Assembly: GCA_020060485.1 (NCBI GenBank)
Contig: JAGVAB010000064.1
Span: 1-8,738, forward strand
Source of the DNA: Anaerolineales bacterium
Lineage (GTDB): Bacteria; Chloroflexota; Anaerolineae; Anaerolineales; Anaerolineaceae
DNA: 8,738 nt
Direction: 5' to 3'
In this document: piece after piece, positions 6,327 to 8,738 of the stretch
How the letters are laid out: each line of letters starts with the position of its first letter
Position numbering within the stretch: position 1 is the first letter of the stretch
The notes under the pieces: model-generated
What the model was told of the DNA's origin: nothing
Database searches by the model: none
The model's input: the letters and a program-made list of their open reading frames with translations, nothing else
Position numbers and translations under genes: made by a program

Positions 6327-8272
6327 GTTTTTTCGTCATCGGGAACAACCTTTAGCCGGGTTTGTTTGGGTGGATTGCTCAGTTGGAACCGGAATGCCAT
6401 TTTTCCAAAATGCACCATGTCTCCGTGCTGTAGTTGCAAACCTTCCATCGGGGCCGGCACATAGTTGATCCAGGTGCCAGCAACCGAGCCGGCGTCTGCC
6501 AGCATATACTGCCCTTCTGCTGAACGGAAAAAGCGGGCATGCATGCCGCTCACCGAAGCCGAATCAAGCACGCAGGTGACCTGTTTGGCATCCTTGCCAA
6601 ACGTGATCTGATCCTTGTCCAGGGGTATGGTGCTGCCGCGCACTGGTTTGCCTTCGGCATCCAGCTGCACCAACCTGGCGGGTGCTTTCAATTTTGATAA
6701 TGCCCAATTTATTTTATCACGGGCCGGCTCAACGGATGGCGTTTGTTGGCGGGGCTGGGAGGGTTCTACCTGGCGGATCGGCACCGGCTGGGTCAATGGA
6801 TCGCGGTAAGCGCGCCTATCTTCCCGGCGCTTTTTCAGCGAGAGACGCCGTCTGGCGAAATATAGAACGGAAATCAGGATGAGGGCGGTCAGGAGTACGG
6901 CAGCCAGGATCACTGGCCAGCGGCGGGTAACCAGCTTTTCCATAAAGCTCATTTGTTTGGGCACAATATTAATCTGCACAGCGGTTTCGATGCTGGCATT
7001 TTCCAATCCCAGGCTGTCCTCGATCCGCGCCTGGACCATGACCCGTTGACTTTCTGCATATGGTGCCAGCGACCAGAGAAAAATATCAAAAGGCGGCTGG
7101 GTATTTTCCACTTGCACCACGCCATCCACCAGAAGCTGGGTACGCCGCACAGGGCGCGGATGGCCGTCTGGAAATTCGATCAGGATTGGGATGGATACAA
7201 CCAGCGGTTGAAGGATGGCTTCATCCGGTTTACCTTCGGTGGCTGTCCAACTGCGCAGGATATCCACGGGTGGAGACAGAAAAATGGGATTGGGCGGCAG
7301 AACGGTTAATGGGAATTCCAGCTCATCGCTGCTGGCGGTCAGCTCACCGCGCTGCATGCGCACTGCCAGAGTCTGTGATCCGCTTTGGGTGATTTGCGAA
7401 ACATAGCCAAGCTGATACTGATATCGGATTGGCTCCAGATAGACATCCAGATTGGGCAGTTCTTCTCTGCCGGTAAACAGGAAGAATTGACCGCCAGTGA
7501 TCGCCGCCATTTGCTGCAGGGGCTGCACCTGGGGATTGTTGACCACGTCCGGTGTAGCCACCAACCAGACATTCACCTGTACGCCGAGCTGTGCGGCGCG
7601 TGCGGCCAGATTGGGCAGGGCCTCCTGTTCAGCCGCAGTTGGCACGGTGGTGATGTATAAAATCGAGCGCTTCATGCGCGGGTTTTTGTTGGGGTCGGTG
7701 GCCAGCTCCAGTGCCTGCGAAAAACTGATCACGCTGGGCTGCGATTCGCGCAGATTGGGTGCGAAGTCCTCAATGGCTTTGATCCATTGCTGCGGATCTT
7801 GCAGACGTACTGCCAGCAAACCGCTGTTGCTGGCGATGCTGAAATCGTCCGGCGTGACGGCGGGCTGCCTGGAAGCCCAATCACGCAGCGCTATACGGAG
7901 GCGGTCGAAGATGGTCGCACCGCCCACAAAATTTGCCAGAGAGGGGGCATTGTTGGCAGCCACAATGATCTGGACGCCCGGTTCAATGCGCTGCAGTTCT
8001 TCCAGTGGCAGTTCAACGCCGTTTTCCAGTACCCTGATCTCGTTCATATTCAGGTCTGGGATGCTGTTGCCGGCCGTGTCATAGGCTTCCAGGTAAAACT
8101 GGATGAGCGGGAATTGGCCGGTTTCCGGGTTGGAAGGCAGCAGCCACCATGCAGGTTGTTCGTCCTGGGCGGCGGCCGGGGCTGTGAAACCCAAGATCAC
8201 CCCACCCATTGCCAGAAGAAGGAGGCAGAGTCTGCCGGTTTTTATCAGTCTTTGGTGTGTTCTTTTTAGCAT
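6323..8272 (-). CDS. Exported vWA-like/transmembrane/FHA domain protein
   Basis: From ATG 8272 the protein has 649 residues. Residues 1-35 are a signal peptide ending A-P-A-A-A. Residues 100-290 resemble a von Willebrand factor A domain, but the DxSxS metal site is replaced by A-N-N-A-P-S (106-111). Residues 330-437 look like a beta-rich extracellular segment. A membrane helix at 451-473 is followed by a strongly basic stretch, so the C-terminus is cytoplasmic. Residues 555-630 form a forkhead-associated domain: F-G-K560, S575-G-M-H578 and G599-T-W-I-N603. FHA domains usually bind phosphothreonine, but two binding positions are changed here (see findings). The gene is first in a two-gene operon with the PP2C phosphatase, overlapping it by 4 nt. 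An in-frame ATG at 8323 would add 17 residues; I prefer 8272 because it has AAGGA and a standard signal peptide. Exact function is unknown. Confidence 0.88.
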   Translation of the reverse strand: MLKRTHQRLIKTGRLCLLLLAMGGVILGFTAPAAAQDEQPAWWLLPSNPETGQFPLIQFYLEAYDTAGNSIPDLNMNEIRVLENGVELPLEELQRIEPGVQIIVAANNAPSLANFVGGATIFDRLRIALRDWASRQPAVTPDDFSIASNSGLLAVRLQDPQQWIKAIEDFAPNLRESQPSVISFSQALELATDPNKNPRMKRSILYITTVPTAAEQEALPNLAARAAQLGVQVNVWLVATPDVVNNPQVQPLQQMAAITGGQFFLFTGREELPNLDVYLEPIRYQYQLGYVSQITQSGSQTLAVRMQRGELTASSDELEFPLTVLPPNPIFLSPPVDILRSWTATEGKPDEAILQPLVVSIPILIEFPDGHPRPVRRTQLLVDGVVQVENTQPPFDIFLWSLAPYAESQRVMVQARIEDSLGLENASIETAVQINIVPKQMSFMEKLVTRRWPVILAAVLLTALILISVLYFARRRLSLKKRREDRRAYRDPLTQPVPIRQVEPSQPRQQTPSVEPARDKINWALSKLKAPARLVQLDAEGKPVRGSTIPLDKDQITFGKDAKQVTCVLDSASVSGMHARFFRSAEGQYMLADAGSVAGTWINYVPAPMEGLQLQHGDMVHFGKMAFRFQLSNPPKQTRLKVVPDDEKT

Positions 8273-8274
8273 GG

Positions 8275-8281
8275 CTTCCTT
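8275..8281 (-). promoter_or_regulatory. Ribosome binding site AAGGAAG for the vWA-FHA gene
   Basis: AAGGAAG stands just before the ATG at 8272 (AAGGA is 4 nt from it). It supports this start over the in-frame ATG at 8323, which has no site and lies directly behind a -10 box. Confidence 0.5.
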
Positions 8282-8329
8282 AATCTTTGCTACAAACCTC
8301 CCTTGGTTCAGGAGATTGTACATCAATTT

Positions 8330-8359
8330 ATTATAACGCGGGTGAACTTTTGATGGGAA
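8330..8359 (-). promoter_or_regulatory. Promoter of the vWA-FHA/PP2C operon
   Basis: A perfect TATAAT (8335-8330) lies on the minus strand, with a weak -35, TTCCCA (8359-8354), 18 bp upstream. Transcription would start near 8323 and give a leader of about 50 nt to the ATG at 8272. It would also place the alternative in-frame ATG at 8323 at the very 5' end. Confidence 0.5.
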
Positions 8360-8393
8360 TCGCGCAATAAGGTCTTCAAGGTAATCGCATTTG

Positions 8394-8406
8394 AGCGTTC
8401 AACGCT
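8394..8406. repeat. Short perfect palindrome AGCGTT-C-AACGCT
   Basis: Two 6-bp arms surround a single base. It lies about 60 bp upstream of the -10 box of the vWA-FHA operon, a position suited to an activator or repressor site. Function is not shown. Confidence 0.35.
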
Positions 8407-8425
8407 TGCCTCAGTCGAAAAGTAA

Positions 8426-8468
8426 GGGGGGTGATAAAAATTTACGCAGCAAATTTTTATCACCCCCC
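8426..8468. repeat. Perfect 18-bp inverted repeat (hairpin) with 7-nt loop
   Basis: GGGGGGTGATAAAAATTT (8426-8443) is exactly reverse-complemented at 8451-8468 around the loop ACGCAGC. No plus-strand gene upstream needs a terminator here, and the run of eight Ts (8476-8483) starts 7 nt after the stem, too far for a standard intrinsic terminator. Hairpins of this sort also occur at transposon ends and in miniature elements. Confidence 0.85.
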
Positions 8469-8621
8469 CATTCAGTTTTTTTTGCACATCGCGTCGTGAT
8501 TGTGGGCGGCAAAAAAGAGCGGAACACCTGAAATTTTCGCTTTTATCGTTGGCCACTATTTCTAATGCGATTGCTAGAAGGTCTTTAGGAATGACCGTGA
8601 AGTATAGTAGATTTGGGGGTG

Positions 8622-8644
8622 TTTTTGGTACTCCGCGCCAAAAA
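8622..8644. repeat. Small inverted repeat TTTTTGG/CCAAAAA
   Basis: A 7-bp perfect stem (8622-8628 with 8638-8644) encloses nine bases. It lies about 95 bp before the presumed start of the edge gene and could form a leader hairpin if transcription begins upstream. No clear promoter was found to settle this. Confidence 0.35.
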
Positions 8645-8725
8645 GGGTGTACTAAAAAGTTGTTAGAGGGATAGCAAAAAGAGAGCCAACCTGTTAAGAT
8701 AGCGGTTCCAACACCAAAATCAAAC

Positions 8726-8731
8726 AGGAGG
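8726..8731 (+). promoter_or_regulatory. Strong ribosome binding site AGGAGG for a gene starting at the window edge
   Basis: AGGAGG is followed by six bases and then the final A of the window. If the next two bases are TG, a plus-strand gene starts at 8738 with ideal spacing. Nothing of its coding sequence is visible, so its identity is unknown; a transposase is only a guess from the repeat-rich leader. Confidence 0.5.
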
Positions 8732-8738
8732 CTCACAA

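Larger units (their letters stand above)
8337..8737. other. 400-bp region without a credible complete gene, rich in repeats
   Basis: No reading frame here has a ribosome binding site, a recognisable motif or coding character like its neighbours. An open minus-strand frame across the region starts at a GTG overlapping the strong AGGAGG of the edge gene and shows no family motif. The stretch looks more AT-rich than the genes to its left. It holds a perfect 18-bp hairpin, the short palindrome AGCGTT-C-AACGCT (8394-8406), a 9-bp inverted repeat pair (8383-8391 and 8564-8572), an 8-bp direct repeat AAGGTCTT (8369-8376 and 8578-8585), and the stem TTTTTGG/CCAAAAA (8622-8644). It could be a regulatory region, the end of a mobile element, or both. 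Confidence 0.6.

Noticed and set aside
8323..8326. Upstream TTG/ATG starts for the vWA-FHA gene
   Set aside because: They would put 17-18 polar and basic residues before a standard signal peptide; the ATG at 8272 has AAGGA. A leaderless start at 8323 cannot be fully excluded.
8369..8585. CRISPR array
   Set aside because: There are no regularly spaced identical repeats; only a single hairpin and isolated short repeats are present.
8323..8736. 137-codon minus-strand open frame in the right-hand intergenic region
   Set aside because: It starts at a GTG overlapping the AGGAGG of the edge gene, runs through the hairpin and the repeats, and has no recognisable motif.

Overview
The window looks like ordinary chromosomal DNA of a free-living, non-proteobacterial bacterium with moderate GC. 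My best guess is Chloroflexota, class Anaerolineae. That guess rests on gene content and protein style: exported proteins with Pro/Thr-rich linkers, a von Willebrand A/FHA membrane protein next to a membrane PP2C phosphatase, and a stand-alone CitE-like protein. No rRNA, tRNA or complete mobile element is visible, so the assignment is inference.

Layout, left to right. Positions 115-567 (minus) encode a RimI-like GNAT acetyltransferase. A 175-bp intergenic stretch follows, dense in short repeats. It leads to a lipoprotein with a probable divergent VanW-type domain (743-2101, plus, TTG start). That gene converges on a membrane-anchored C39-like cysteine peptidase/TPR protein (2208-3521, minus), and both end at one bidirectional terminator (2132-2159). 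A 252-bp divergent intergenic region carries a promoter in each direction: the minus one looks leaderless, the plus one drives a single-domain response regulator (3774-4151). A CitE-like lyase family protein follows 54 bp later (4206-5192, plus). Its 3' end overlaps the oppositely oriented PP2C phosphatase gene (5148-6326) by 45 bp. The phosphatase is the second gene of a translationally coupled minus-strand operon, behind a signal-peptide/vWA-like/TM/FHA protein (6323-8272).

The last 400 bp (8337-8738) hold no credible complete gene and look more AT-rich. They contain a perfect 18-bp hairpin, further inverted and direct repeats, and at the very edge an AGGAGG site that probably serves a plus-strand gene starting at the window boundary.

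How the genes work together. The strongest functional unit is the vWA-FHA plus PP2C pair. Both proteins should cross the membrane with their FHA or phosphatase domain inside and a different domain outside, which suggests an envelope-linked Ser/Thr phosphorylation module whose kinase is not in this window. The lipoprotein and the C39-TPR protein are both extracytoplasmic and may act in envelope maintenance, but nothing in the sequence ties them to each other beyond the shared terminator. I see no proof of a wholly new system. The best leads are the coupled vWA-FHA/PP2C pair with degenerate ligand motifs, the repeat cluster before the lipoprotein gene, and the palindrome-rich right edge.
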